DNA of 49,925 nt from Myxococcota bacterium (GTDB taxonomy: Bacteria > Myxococcota_A > UBA9160 > UBA4427), in contig JAPYTP010000017.1 of NCBI GenBank assembly GCA_029941885.1, positions 1-49,925 of the forward strand, read 5' to 3'. Positions 8,600 to 16,977 of the stretch are shown piece by piece. How positions within the stretch are numbered: position 1 is the stretch's first letter; each line of letters begins with the position of its first letter. Made by a program: the position numbers and the translations under genes. The notes beneath the pieces are model-generated. The model saw only the letters and a list, made by a program, of their open reading frames with translations, searched no databases and had not been told where the DNA came from.

Positions 8600-9498
8600 G
8601 CTTGGTCTCTCCAGTCTTCGGATCCAGGGCGACCGGCGGTGATGAAATCCGAGGTTCCGGAACGCGAATCGAGGGGAAGGGCGCGATGGGGCACATCGTG
8701 ACGCGCGAGGAAGCGCGCCCAGTGGTTGCGGCCGAGCCTGTCGTAGCGCTTCATGGCCTCGAGCAGATCGTCGAGGGGTCGGGGATCGAGGATCTCGATC
8801 GGGAGCATCGGATGGCGCATCAGCTGTCGAAGCACGCGCCCGCCCACGAGGAAAGTCTCTACCATCGCTGCGTCGTTCGGGAGTCGGGGGAGGCGCGCCT
8901 CGCTCGCGCGAAGATCCATGAGCGAGGTCTCGGCGTCGCGTGCGAGCCGGTCGGCGTCCCAAAGACTACGCGCCTCCAGATCACTCGTGGGGTCCAGATC
9001 TCGAACCACGAAGACCCGGCCGAGCGCGCATTCCTGCGTATCGGTTCCCGTCGCAAGGGACACGAGTTGCTGGCGCATGTCTTCGAGGCCGCCGCGGAGG
9101 TTGTTGGGCCGGAGCGAGAATCCGGTCTCGAGTTCGCGAAAGCCGAGCATTTCGAGTGCACCCTCGCGGCGGCGCCGGGCTGGCCCACGTCCGAGTCGCC
9201 CGCAATGGACGGCGATCCAGTCGCCTCGCCAGGTCGACCGCCGGGCGCTGAACTCCCCCCAGCCGCGCAGCCGAAGGTTGATCGCGGCGACCGCGGGTCC
9301 GAGTCGATAGCGACCCCGTTCGTCCCGTTCGATTCGTCCGGAGGTGTAGAGGCGTGCGAGGCTCACCCGGATGTTGTTCTGTTCGATTCCGAGTAGCGCG
9401 CCGGACTCGACGAGAGCGCGGACCGGCATCGTGCCTCGGCGCAGGGTCGAGAGGAGATCGAGGATCAAACTGCGGGCGGTCGGCTGCTCCACGGTCAT
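8596..9498 (-). CDS. PaaX-family transcriptional regulator
   Basis: A 300-residue regulator. The N-terminal winged-helix domain (~8-75; LILDLLSTLRRGTMPVRAL then NNIRVSLARLYTSGRIERD) is the PaaX type, and a PaaX-like middle and C-terminal region follows. Classic PaaX represses phenylacetate catabolism and responds to phenylacetyl-CoA. No paa genes are present here, and the gene is coupled by a 4-bp overlap to a fatty acid desaturase, so an acyl-CoA or related thioester may be its signal (inference). The ATG at 9498 follows an AT-rich leader holding an imperfect 17-bp dyad (9521-9537) that could be its own operator. Confidence 0.85.
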   Translation of the reverse strand: MTVEQPTARSLILDLLSTLRRGTMPVRALVESGALLGIEQNNIRVSLARLYTSGRIERDERGRYRLGPAVAAINLRLRGWGEFSARRSTWRGDWIAVHCGRLGRGPARRRREGALEMLGFRELETGFSLRPNNLRGGLEDMRQQLVSLATGTDTQECALGRVFVVRDLDPTSDLEARSLWDADRLARDAETSLMDLRASEARLPRLPNDAAMVETFLVGGRVLRQLMRHPMLPIEILDPRPLDDLLEAMKRYDRLGRNHWARFLARHDVPHRALPLDSRSGTSDFITAGRPGSEDWRDQA

Positions 9499-9520
9499 AA
9501 ATTACCCAATTCGGATTTCG

Positions 9521-9537
9521 ATGACAAATTCTGTAAT
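9521..9537. promoter_or_regulatory. imperfect 17-bp dyad, candidate autoregulatory operator of the PaaX-like gene
   Basis: The sequence ATGACAAATTCTGTAAT has 12 of its 17 positions identical to its reverse complement (ACAnA...TnTGT core). It sits 23-39 bp before the PaaX-like start, in the short AT-rich stretch shared with the divergent lspA gene. Position and symmetry fit a repressor site. The sequence does not clearly match the published PaaX consensus, so this is inference. Confidence 0.35.
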
Positions 9538-9577
9538 GAATGGAGTGTCCCCGGCTAATTTTCCCGAGGGGTCGATC

Positions 9578-9590
9578 GACTGGTCCAGTC
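9578..9590. promoter_or_regulatory. perfect 6-1-6 inverted repeat in lspA leader
   Basis: GACTGG-T-CCAGTC lies 43 bp before the lspA start and overlaps the palindrome GTCGATCGAC (9571-9580). It may be a protein-binding site in the divergent paaX-like/lspA promoter region. GATC-centred palindromes are common in this GC-rich sequence, so the support is modest. Confidence 0.25.
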
Positions 9591-9632
9591 CCAAAAGGCC
9601 GCTCTAGGCCAATCTGATACCTTCCCGACCGC

Positions 9633-10169
9633 ATGCCGAAGCCGTCTCGGAATCTCCGCTTCTTTCTGCCCGCCTTCCTGATCACTCTCGTGATCGATCA
9701 GGTCACCAAGATGTGGATCATCGCTCGCTTCGCCTACGGTCAGCGGGAAACCGTGATCGACGGCTTCTTCAATCTGACTCACGTGCGAAATCCCGGAGGC
9801 GCCTTCAGCTTCCTCGCGACGATGTCCGCGGAAATCCGGCAGGTCTTCTTCTTGGGGACGGGGTTCCTCGCGATCGGGTTGCTGCTCTGGTTCCTCCGGA
9901 AGCTCGAGCCAGGACAGTGGCTTGCCGCGACCGCGATCGGCGGTGTGCTCGGGGGGGCGGTCGGCAATCTGACGGACCGGATCCTCTACGGCGAGGTCAT
10001 CGATTTCCTAGATTTCCGCCTGATCGGTGGATATGTCTGGCCGACCTTCAACATGGCGGACTGTTGGATCGTCGTCGGCGTCGGGATCCTGATGCTCGAG
10101 ATGTTCTTCGAGGCGGAACCGGAGCCGCCCGCGGATGAACCGCGGCTCCACTCGGATCCCTCGCCCTAG
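9633..10169 (+). CDS. lspA: prolipoprotein signal peptidase (signal peptidase II)
   Basis: A 178-residue inner-membrane aspartic protease that removes signal peptides from lipid-modified prolipoproteins. Family boxes are all present: VIDQVTK (D22, K26), NPGGAF (53-58), GNLTDR with catalytic Asp115, VIDFLDF, and FNMAD with catalytic Asp143. Four hydrophobic segments fit the family. The C-terminal tail is acidic and Pro-rich. It is a single gene, divergent from the PaaX-like regulator; ileS, its neighbour in many bacteria, is absent here. The usual NxGAAF box reads NPGGAF, a tolerated change. Confidence 0.95.
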   Translation: MPKPSRNLRFFLPAFLITLVIDQVTKMWIIARFAYGQRETVIDGFFNLTHVRNPGGAFSFLATMSAEIRQVFFLGTGFLAIGLLLWFLRKLEPGQWLAATAIGGVLGGAVGNLTDRILYGEVIDFLDFRLIGGYVWPTFNMADCWIVVGVGILMLEMFFEAEPEPPADEPRLHSDPSP

Positions 10170-10269
10170 ACGAATGGATCGCCCTCGAGCGGAGTGTTCC
10201 GGCGCGACACCCGCCGATCTGAATCGTCTTCTTCGACCTCGACGAGGAGGGCTACCGGCGATTACCGTG

Positions 10270-11469
10270 CTAGTCGGACGCCCGACCGGCCGGTGGCAGG
10301 TTCTGTGAGAGCACGCGAAGTACGTTGTCGCCCAGCACCTTCCGGATCTCGCGATCGCGGAGCCCCGCATCGATCAGCGCCTGGGTGAGCGCAGGGAGTT
10401 CGCTGGTGTCGAAACCGACGGTCGTCCCCCCGTCGTAGTCCGAGCCGAATCCCGCGTGATCCGCGCCCACGAGCCGAACGACGTAGACGATCGCTCGCGC
10501 GATATCCTCCGGGGTGTGTCCGCACACCGCCCAGTCCCAGTATCCGATACCGATGACCCCGCCGCCCTCGGCGATCCGGCGCACGTGCTCATCCGAGAGA
10601 TTGCGTTGGTTGTCGCAGGTGCCGCGCACGCCGCCGTGTGAGAAAACGGTCGGGCGGGTCGCGAGATCGAGGGCTTCACTTACGCCCTTGGGTGAGAGAT
10701 GGGCGAGATCGAGGGTGACTCCAACCCGTTCCATCTCGCGCAAGGTCTCCTGTCCCAGTTCGGTCAGGCCGCCGCGCGCGACGCCGTGGGCGGAGCCGCC
10801 GTAGTCGTTGTCGAAGAAATGTGTGAGGCCGATCATGCGATAGCCCGCGTCGAAGAGGATCGGGAGGTTCTCGGGCTCGGATTCGAGGGCGTGTGCGCCT
10901 TCGAGGGCGAGCAGCGCGCCCACGGCATCGCCGCCTTCGGCTCTGGCGGCGAGCAACCGTTCGAGGTCGGCGCGGGTTTCGATCAGGACGAGATCGCCCT
11001 CCGATTCGCCCACCATGTCGCGCAGTCTCTCCGCACGATAGAGCGATCGGCCCATGGGACCCAGCCAGGCGGTGGGGGAGAGCTGCGCTATTCCGGCGAG
11101 AGTCAGCACGTCGACGCGACCGAGTTCGGTTCGTTCGATATTCTGCCCGTAGGGGACGATCGTGGGCAGCGAGAAGACCTGGAGGCCGACGCCGCCCTGC
11201 TGGAGTCGGGGTAGGTCGACGTGGCCGAGGTCGCTGCGTTCGAGCAGGTTGCGGCCGAAGAGCAGGGAGTCTGCGTGGAGATCGACGACGAAGCTGGTCG
11301 TGTGGAGTGCCCGCGCGCGGGGCGAGATCGTCGGAAGCGGGACCTCATCGATCCGATTGATCGAACCCTCGAGACGCAAGGCGAGCGCAAACCACGCCAC
11401 CGCCAGGACCACACCTGCGACTGCGCCGTAGCGCGCCACGAGGGGCCGGTATCTTGCGCGGCTCGTCAC
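10270..11469 (-). CDS. membrane-anchored M19 (renal dipeptidase) family peptidase
   Basis: A 399-residue protein from GTG 11469, which overlaps the SDR stop (GTGA). One N-terminal membrane helix (AVAGVVLAVAWFALAL, ~15-30) places the catalytic domain in the periplasm. M19 metal motifs are visible: DLHADS (H65, D67), the bridging Glu in LLALEGAHAL, the His residues of LAHLS and FSHGG, and GFGSDYDGG. Members cleave dipeptides, often with D-residues, or act on related amide bonds. It is last in a six-gene minus-strand run led by ntrBC, which hints at use of peptides as a nitrogen source. The family is sure; the substrate is inferred. Confidence 0.9.
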   Translation of the reverse strand: MTSRARYRPLVARYGAVAGVVLAVAWFALALRLEGSINRIDEVPLPTISPRARALHTTSFVVDLHADSLLFGRNLLERSDLGHVDLPRLQQGGVGLQVFSLPTIVPYGQNIERTELGRVDVLTLAGIAQLSPTAWLGPMGRSLYRAERLRDMVGESEGDLVLIETRADLERLLAARAEGGDAVGALLALEGAHALESEPENLPILFDAGYRMIGLTHFFDNDYGGSAHGVARGGLTELGQETLREMERVGVTLDLAHLSPKGVSEALDLATRPTVFSHGGVRGTCDNQRNLSDEHVRRIAEGGGVIGIGYWDWAVCGHTPEDIARAIVYVVRLVGADHAGFGSDYDGGTTVGFDTSELPALTQALIDAGLRDREIRKVLGDNVLRVLSQNLPPAGRASD

Positions 11470-12296
11470 GTGGCGGATTGCTCCCTTGCCGCCCTCTCTC
11501 GCTCGAAGCGATGGGCGATGGTGTGATGGATGGCGACGGGCGCGAGACGCTTGAGCCACTCGGTGAGGACCGACTCGGGGCGGACACGCACTCGGAGCTT
11601 GTTCTTCTCGATCCCGCGTACGATCGCCTTGGCGACGACGTCGGGGGGTGCGCCCATGCGATCGAAGAGGCCCTGGACTTCGTTGCGGGCATCTTCGTCA
11701 TCGATACGCCCCGACCTCACGATCGATGTGTCGATGCAGCCGGGATGGATGCTCGTCACGCCGATCCGCTTGGGACGGAGTTCCGCCCAGAGGCTCTCGC
11801 TGAGCGCGCGCACGGCGGCCTTGGTCGCGCAGTAGCCGCTCTGCGCGGGCAGTCCGAGAAAACCGAACATGCTCGACAGGTTGACGATATGGGCTTCCCG
11901 CTGTCGCGCGAGTAGCGGGAGGAAGTAGTGGCAGCCGTAGACGACCCCCCAATAGTTGATTCCGAGCAACCACTCGAGGTCTTCGAGACGCTGCTCCTCG
12001 AAGGTTCCTGCGATCACGACGCCCGCGTTGTTCACGAGGATGTGCGCGGCGGCATGGAAGTCCTCGACCTCGCCGGCGAAGGATTCCATCTCGGAGGACG
12101 AGGAGACGTCGACCCGATGGGTCGAGACGAGGGTGCCCCGTTCACGCAGCACCTTTTCGAGGGATTCGAGTCCGGCCGTATCGATATCGGCGGCGGCGAT
12201 GGTACATCCGCGCTCGGCGAGGCGAAGACAGGTGGCGCGTCCGATCCCGCTGGCGGCGCCCGTGATGACAGCAACCCGTCCTTCGAAGTTCTTCAT
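11466..12296 (-). CDS. classical short-chain dehydrogenase/reductase
   Basis: A 276-residue NAD(P)-dependent oxidoreductase. The cofactor motif TGAASGIG (12-19), an acidic AADID after beta-2 favouring NAD(H), NNAG (89-92) and the catalytic set N114, S141, Y155, K159 are complete. The C-terminal extension (~225-276), with LKRLAPVAIHHTIAHRF, is longer than the minimal SDR and may be a membrane-associating helix. ATG 12296 was chosen because the fold begins there; GGGG lies upstream. It sits 38 bp after the transporter and overlaps the dipeptidase start by 4 bp, so it is co-transcribed. The substrate is unknown. Confidence 0.9.
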   Translation of the reverse strand: MKNFEGRVAVITGAASGIGRATCLRLAERGCTIAAADIDTAGLESLEKVLRERGTLVSTHRVDVSSSSEMESFAGEVEDFHAAAHILVNNAGVVIAGTFEEQRLEDLEWLLGINYWGVVYGCHYFLPLLARQREAHIVNLSSMFGFLGLPAQSGYCATKAAVRALSESLWAELRPKRIGVTSIHPGCIDTSIVRSGRIDDEDARNEVQGLFDRMGAPPDVVAKAIVRGIEKNKLRVRVRPESVLTEWLKRLAPVAIHHTIAHRFERERAAREQSAT

Positions 12297-12334
12297 TGAA
12301 TCCCCGTTCGTCGTACGTGCGGTCCGCGTGTTTC

Positions 12335-13567
12335 TCAGACGATCAGACCGGCCAGGCACCCCGTCATGCAGGTCGCGAGCGTTCCCGCCAGGATCGAGCG
12401 TAGTCCAAGCTCGGCGGATTCGGGCCGGCGCTCGGGTGCGATGGCCTGGATTCCGCCGAGAAGGATCGCGAGCGACCCGAAATTGGCAAAACCACAGAGG
12501 GCGTAGGCTGCGATCACGGCGCTGCGCTCGGAGACGGCGCCGTCCGCGATGGCGACCGCCAGCTGCTGGTAGGCAATGAACTCGTTCAATACGGTCTTTA
12601 TGCCGATCAACGAGCCAACCTCTCGAGCCTCGGCCCAGGGCACGCCCATCAGGAACGCGAGCGGGGAGAGCGCGAAGCCGAGGATCGCTTGCAGCGTCAG
12701 CTCGGGCGCGCCGAAGAGGCCCCCGACCGCACCGACGAACGTGTTCACCATCGCGATCAGGGCGACGAACGCGATCAGCAATGCGCCGATATTGAGGGCG
12801 AGTTTCAGGCCCGTGAGGCCGCCTTCCGCCGCGGCATCGATCAGGTTGCCCGTGGCCTTCTCGTCGAGCCGGGCGGGCTCTCCGAAGGTCTCCGGCGCCT
12901 CGGTTTCGGGCAGCATGATCTTGGCGACCACGAGGGCTGCGGGCGCAGAAACGAGGCTGGCTACGACCAGATGGCCCGCGAAGGGTCCTCCGCCCAGGAT
13001 CGACACGTAGGTGACGAGGACGGAGCCGGCGATCGTGGACATGCCGAGGGTCATGAACGAGAAGAGTTCGCTGCGTGTCATTCGCGTCAGATAGGGTCGG
13101 ATGACGATGCCCGATTCGATCATGCCAACGAACAGGTTGGCGGCGGCCGCGAGGCCCTCCACCCCGGAGATGCGCATCGTCCTCGAGAGCGCGCGAGCCA
13201 TCAGGCGGACGATCGGCTGGATCCAGCCGAGGTGGTAGAGCGCGCCGAACAGACTGCCCATGAAGATGATGATGGGGAGGACGCCGAGCGCGAAGCTGTA
13301 GCCGACATCGAGGAGCGGGCCGAAGAGAAATCTCGCGCCGGCCTGGGACCAGTCGATCAGGAGAGTCACGACCGTCGCGACTCCTCCGAAGAAGATATCG
13401 CGAAGCGGTGAGGCGAGAAGCACGACCGCGAGACCCAGCTGGAGCAGCACCCCAAAGAGCACCGTCCGGCGATCGATGTGTGCCCGATCGACCGAAACGA
13501 GCCAGGCGATGCCCAGGAGCACGAAAAAACCGAGCATCGACATCGCTCGGAGGCCGAGATCGCTCAT
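12335..13567 (-). CDS. concentrative nucleoside transporter (CNT/NupC family)
   Basis: A 410-residue polytopic inner-membrane protein. The order fits CNT: N-terminal helices (SMLGFFVLLGIAWLVS and following), the gate region around GVLPIIIFMGSLFGALYHLG, then the conserved C-terminal part with VGMIESGIVIRPYL, GMSTIAGSVL and NEFIAYQQL, ending in hydrophobic helices. CNT proteins import nucleosides with Na+ or H+. ATG 13567 overlaps the thiE stop (ATGA). Located after ntrBC and thiE and before an SDR and a dipeptidase, it may serve scavenging of nitrogen-rich compounds. Specificity, purine versus pyrimidine, is not clear from the sequence. Confidence 0.88.
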   Translation of the reverse strand: MSDLGLRAMSMLGFFVLLGIAWLVSVDRAHIDRRTVLFGVLLQLGLAVVLLASPLRDIFFGGVATVVTLLIDWSQAGARFLFGPLLDVGYSFALGVLPIIIFMGSLFGALYHLGWIQPIVRLMARALSRTMRISGVEGLAAAANLFVGMIESGIVIRPYLTRMTRSELFSFMTLGMSTIAGSVLVTYVSILGGGPFAGHLVVASLVSAPAALVVAKIMLPETEAPETFGEPARLDEKATGNLIDAAAEGGLTGLKLALNIGALLIAFVALIAMVNTFVGAVGGLFGAPELTLQAILGFALSPLAFLMGVPWAEAREVGSLIGIKTVLNEFIAYQQLAVAIADGAVSERSAVIAAYALCGFANFGSLAILLGGIQAIAPERRPESAELGLRSILAGTLATCMTGCLAGLIV

Positions 13568-14217
13568 GCTTCGCTCCCGGCGAAGGTCGCGATCAGGTCG
13601 CGCGCCGCGGCGACGGGATCGGAGGCCGCGGCGACCACGGAGATCACTGCAAAGCCGCCGACCCCCGCCTCGCGCAGGTCGGGGAGATGACGCTGGCGGA
13701 TCCCGCCGATCGCAATCAGAGGACGGGGCGCAACCAGGGCGACGGCGGAGCGAAGGGCCTCGAGCCCGCGCTCGGAGTACTCGGAATCCTTGGATGCCGT
13801 TCCGAAAACCGGGCCGAATGCAACGTAGTCGACGCCTTCGTCCCGCGTCGCTTCGAGCTGCGCGGGCGTGTGGGTAGAGCGGCCGATGGACAGCTGTCTG
13901 CGAACATCGATCGGCAGCGCGTTCGGAGGCAGGTCTCCCTGGCCGAGATGGACGCCATCGGCTTCCGCGAGCATCGCGATGTCGAAGCGATCGTTGACGA
14001 CGAAGCGCGCGCCCGCATCGCGGGTGATCGTGCGAATTGCGCGCGCCCATTCGAGGGTCTGTGAATCAGTTGCGTATTTGGTTCGCAGTTGGACGACGGG
14101 AGCGCCGGCGGCACACGCGTCGCGGGTCATCGCCACGGGATCCCGTCCCCACCGCGGATCGTCGTCTGCGAGAACATGGAGTCCGAGAAAGTGGTTTCCA
14201 CGTTCGTTCAAGAGCAT
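13564..14217 (-). CDS. thiE: thiamine-phosphate synthase (ThiE/TenI family)
   Basis: A 217-residue TIM-barrel protein. Motifs of ThiE are present: VVQLRTK (pyrophosphate-binding region), FVVNDR, DGVHLGQGDLP, VDYVAFGPVFGTASK and IAIGGI. ThiE couples HMP pyrophosphate and thiazole phosphate into thiamine phosphate in the cytoplasm. TenI-like regulators share the fold, but the intact GPVFGT..K loop favours the enzyme. It starts one base after the ntrC stop and overlaps the transporter start by 4 bp. No other thi gene or TPP riboswitch is visible here. Confidence 0.85.
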   Translation of the reverse strand: MLLNERGNHFLGLHVLADDDPRWGRDPVAMTRDACAAGAPVVQLRTKYATDSQTLEWARAIRTITRDAGARFVVNDRFDIAMLAEADGVHLGQGDLPPNALPIDVRRQLSIGRSTHTPAQLEATRDEGVDYVAFGPVFGTASKDSEYSERGLEALRSAVALVAPRPLIAIGGIRQRHLPDLREAGVGGFAVISVVAAASDPVAAARDLIATFAGSEA

Positions 14218-14218
14218 C

Positions 14219-15664
14219 TCACATCCGTTTCGGAAGTTCGATGCCGAGTTCCGTGATCTTCTTGCGAAGGGTATTCCGGTTGATGCCGAGGAGCGCGGCG
14301 GCGCGGATCTGATTGCCCTGGGTCCGATCGAGGACGACCTCGATCAGTGGACGATCGATGCGTTCCTGCACCTGATGGTAGACGTTCGAGAGATCCTCCG
14401 CGGAATCGAAGAGGGATTCGACTTCGCGGACGACGAGTTCCTCGAGACTCAATGGGGCGACCGCCGGCTCGACGTGGGCCGTGAGGAAGTCGAATTCTTC
14501 GGGGGCGAGTACATCGCTGGTCGAGAGCACGAGCGCGCGCTTGATCGCGTTCTCGAGTTCTCGCACGTTCCCGGGCCAGTCGTGGTTCTCGAGTCGCACG
14601 ATGGACGCGTCCGGCAGACTGATGGGTCCCTCGGCCAACTCCCGCGCATAACGCTCGGTAAAATGCTGGGCGAGGATCCGGATATCTTCGACCCGCTCGC
14701 GCAGCGGTGGGATCGACATCGGGACGACGCGTAGCCGGTAGAGCAGATCTTCGCGGAATCTGCCTTCGCGCACCCGCTCGTCGAGATCGCGATGGGTCGC
14801 GGCCACGATCCGCACATCGACGATCTCGAGATCGCGGCCCCCGACCGGCATCACCTCGCCCGACTGCAATACACGCAGGAGCTTGGCCTGTAGATCGACG
14901 GGCATATCGCCGATTTCGTCGAGGAAGAGAGTGCCCCCGGATGCATCGCGGAAGCGGCCGCTACGCGATGAGATGGCTCCGGTGAATGCGCCGCGCTCGT
15001 GCCCGAAGAGTTCGCTCTCGAGCAATTCGCGCGGAATGGCCGCGGCATTCACAGCGATGAAAGGTCCGTCTGCTCGGGGGCTCGCCGCGTGGATTGCGTG
15101 GGCGACGAGTTCCTTGCCTGTGCCGCTCTCGCCCGTGATCAGCACAGGGACATTGCGCGGGGCAACCTTACCGACAGTCTTGAAGATCTCGAGCAGGGCC
15201 GGACTCGACCCGACGAGCCGATCGCCGCCGGGCGCGACGGCACGGCCGATCGCGCGCCGCAACGATCGAACCTCGTCCTTGAGCGCCCGCGTCGAGAGCG
15301 CTTTTTCGGCGAGCGCGTTGACCTCGGCGAGCGCGAAGGGTTTGACGAGATAGTCGAGTGCTCCCGCCTTCATCGATTCGACGGCATTTTCGAGCAGGTT
15401 CTGAGCCGTGATGATGACGATCGCGACGTCACCGCCCGAAGCGCGGTGTTGTTGCAGGACCTCGATCCCGGTCAAGCCGGGCATACGAATATCGAGGAAA
15501 GCGAGGTCGTAGTTCTCTCCGCCGAGTTCGCGCGCGGCGACGTCCCCGTCCTCGACCGCGGTCACCGAGTGGCCGAGTCCTTCGAGGACTTCCTGGAGGA
15601 CGAAACGGATCGAAGGCTCGTCGTCTGCGACGAGGACTCGCATGGTCTGGGAAGCGTCGTTCAT
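14219..15664 (-). CDS. ntrC: NtrC-family sigma-54-dependent response regulator
   Basis: A 481-residue protein with three domains. The receiver (1-120) has DD at 14-15, phospho-acceptor Asp58 and Lys108. The AAA+ domain (~150-380) has Walker A GESGTGKE (178-185) and the sigma-54 contact loop GAFTGA (225-230). A Fis-type helix-turn-helix lies at the C-terminus (NQIRAAALLGINRNTLRKKI). It would activate sigma-54 promoters for nitrogen assimilation when phosphorylated by the kinase encoded just upstream, whose stop overlaps this start (ATGA). Length and domain order match GlnG/NtrC. I found no convincing -24/-12 promoter within the window. Confidence 0.93.
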   Translation of the reverse strand: MNDASQTMRVLVADDEPSIRFVLQEVLEGLGHSVTAVEDGDVAARELGGENYDLAFLDIRMPGLTGIEVLQQHRASGGDVAIVIITAQNLLENAVESMKAGALDYLVKPFALAEVNALAEKALSTRALKDEVRSLRRAIGRAVAPGGDRLVGSSPALLEIFKTVGKVAPRNVPVLITGESGTGKELVAHAIHAASPRADGPFIAVNAAAIPRELLESELFGHERGAFTGAISSRSGRFRDASGGTLFLDEIGDMPVDLQAKLLRVLQSGEVMPVGGRDLEIVDVRIVAATHRDLDERVREGRFREDLLYRLRVVPMSIPPLRERVEDIRILAQHFTERYARELAEGPISLPDASIVRLENHDWPGNVRELENAIKRALVLSTSDVLAPEEFDFLTAHVEPAVAPLSLEELVVREVESLFDSAEDLSNVYHQVQERIDRPLIEVVLDRTQGNQIRAAALLGINRNTLRKKITELGIELPKRM

Positions 15665-16803
15665 GAAGGAGACTCCTGGCTTGCCCGGGGACCGGGCGAG
15701 CCAGTGGAGGGGGCGGAGTGGCTCGGGATCAGCGGACGCAGGGGCAGATCGACGGCGACCCGTGTTCCCTCGCCGGGGGCGGATTCGATCCTCAATCGGC
15801 CGCCGTGCCGGCGGATCCAGTGGCGCGCGACCGCGAGGCCGAGCCCGGTACCCTTGCGTTTGGTCGTGAAGAAAGGGGTCGCGAGGCGGTGTTGGATTTC
15901 TTCGGGGATGCCCGGTCCGTCGTCTTCGATCACGATCTCGAGCGTGGGCTGGGCGCGTCCGTCCTGGCCGACGAGGCGATTTTCCAGGGTCATTCCGGTC
16001 GAGAGCGTGAGCTTGCCGCCGGTCTCTTCCATCGCCTGCATCGCATTTTTTGCCAGATTCAAGAAGACCTGTTGAAGCCGCGCCTGATCTGCTTCGAGTT
16101 CCGGGAGCGAGGGATCATAGACGCGTTCGATCTCGATCGACCCGTAGCCTCTTTCGAGCGCGAGCAGATCGAGCAGTGAGTCGAGCGGGCGATGGATATT
16201 CACGTTGGCTAGTTCGAGTTCGTCGCCTCGCGCGAAGATCATCAGCTCGTCGACGAGCCCAGAGATACGATCGACCTCGCTGACGATCAGCGCAGCGGTC
16301 TTTCGGCCGCGATCATCGCTAGCCGAGAGCTGCAGGAGTTCGGCGGCGCCGCGGATTCCACCAAGGGGATTCTTGACCTCGTGGGCGATGCCCGCAGCGA
16401 TATGGCCATAGGATTCCTGGCGTTCACGCTCACTGATCTCTTCGCGCAGGGAACGCGCCGCGCTGCGATCGCGCATCTCGATGGCGATTGCGTTCGGGCG
16501 GTCCGGGTACTCCCCGAGAATCGAGGCGGAGACGTCGACGGGAATCGAAGAGGCGAGGCGACGGGGAAATTCGACCTCGTCATGGATCGACGCCCGGCCG
16601 GATCTTCGTACCCGCTCGACGATCTGGCAGATCGGGTGGTCTTGATCGAGGGCCTCACCGAGCCGCTTGCCCTGCGGAACCTCGCCCCGGCCCCCCAACA
16701 ATCGAGCCGCCTCGGTGTTGAGAAATTCGATCCGGTCATCGTCGTCGAGGACGATGACGCCTTCGAGGAGTGCGTCGAAGATGACTTGGAGATTGAGGTT
16801 CAT
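15661..16803 (-). CDS. ntrB: NtrB-type sensor histidine kinase
   Basis: A 380-residue soluble kinase with no membrane segment, as in GlnL/NtrB. A PAS domain (~1-110) starts at VIFDALLEGVIVLDDDDRIEFLN. The dimerisation box GIAHEVKNPLGGIRG carries phospho-His141. The ATPase part follows with NLAKNAMQAM (N box), EDDGPGIPEE (G1), FFTTKRKGTGLGLAV (F and G2). In the family it phosphorylates NtrC under nitrogen limitation and is controlled by PII; no glnB or glnA lies nearby. It is first in the six-gene operon and divergent from moeA across a 174-bp gap. The short Pro/Ser-rich C-terminal tail is unremarkable. Confidence 0.92.
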   Translation of the reverse strand: MNLNLQVIFDALLEGVIVLDDDDRIEFLNTEAARLLGGRGEVPQGKRLGEALDQDHPICQIVERVRRSGRASIHDEVEFPRRLASSIPVDVSASILGEYPDRPNAIAIEMRDRSAARSLREEISERERQESYGHIAAGIAHEVKNPLGGIRGAAELLQLSASDDRGRKTAALIVSEVDRISGLVDELMIFARGDELELANVNIHRPLDSLLDLLALERGYGSIEIERVYDPSLPELEADQARLQQVFLNLAKNAMQAMEETGGKLTLSTGMTLENRLVGQDGRAQPTLEIVIEDDGPGIPEEIQHRLATPFFTTKRKGTGLGLAVARHWIRRHGGRLRIESAPGEGTRVAVDLPLRPLIPSHSAPSTGSPGPRASQESPS

Positions 16804-16977
16804 GCGTCTTCCGGTCGGCGAATGTCGAGATTGCCCGATTTTTAGGCACTCTAGCCGCGGGGCCTGATCAAGCCAAGGTCGTGAATCGGCATATCCCGTT
16901 GAGTCAGCACCCGCGGGCGCGCCGGCGAGTGCGGGCTGGGGTCCCAGGATCCCCCGTCAATCGGTACCGTAGGCCCC

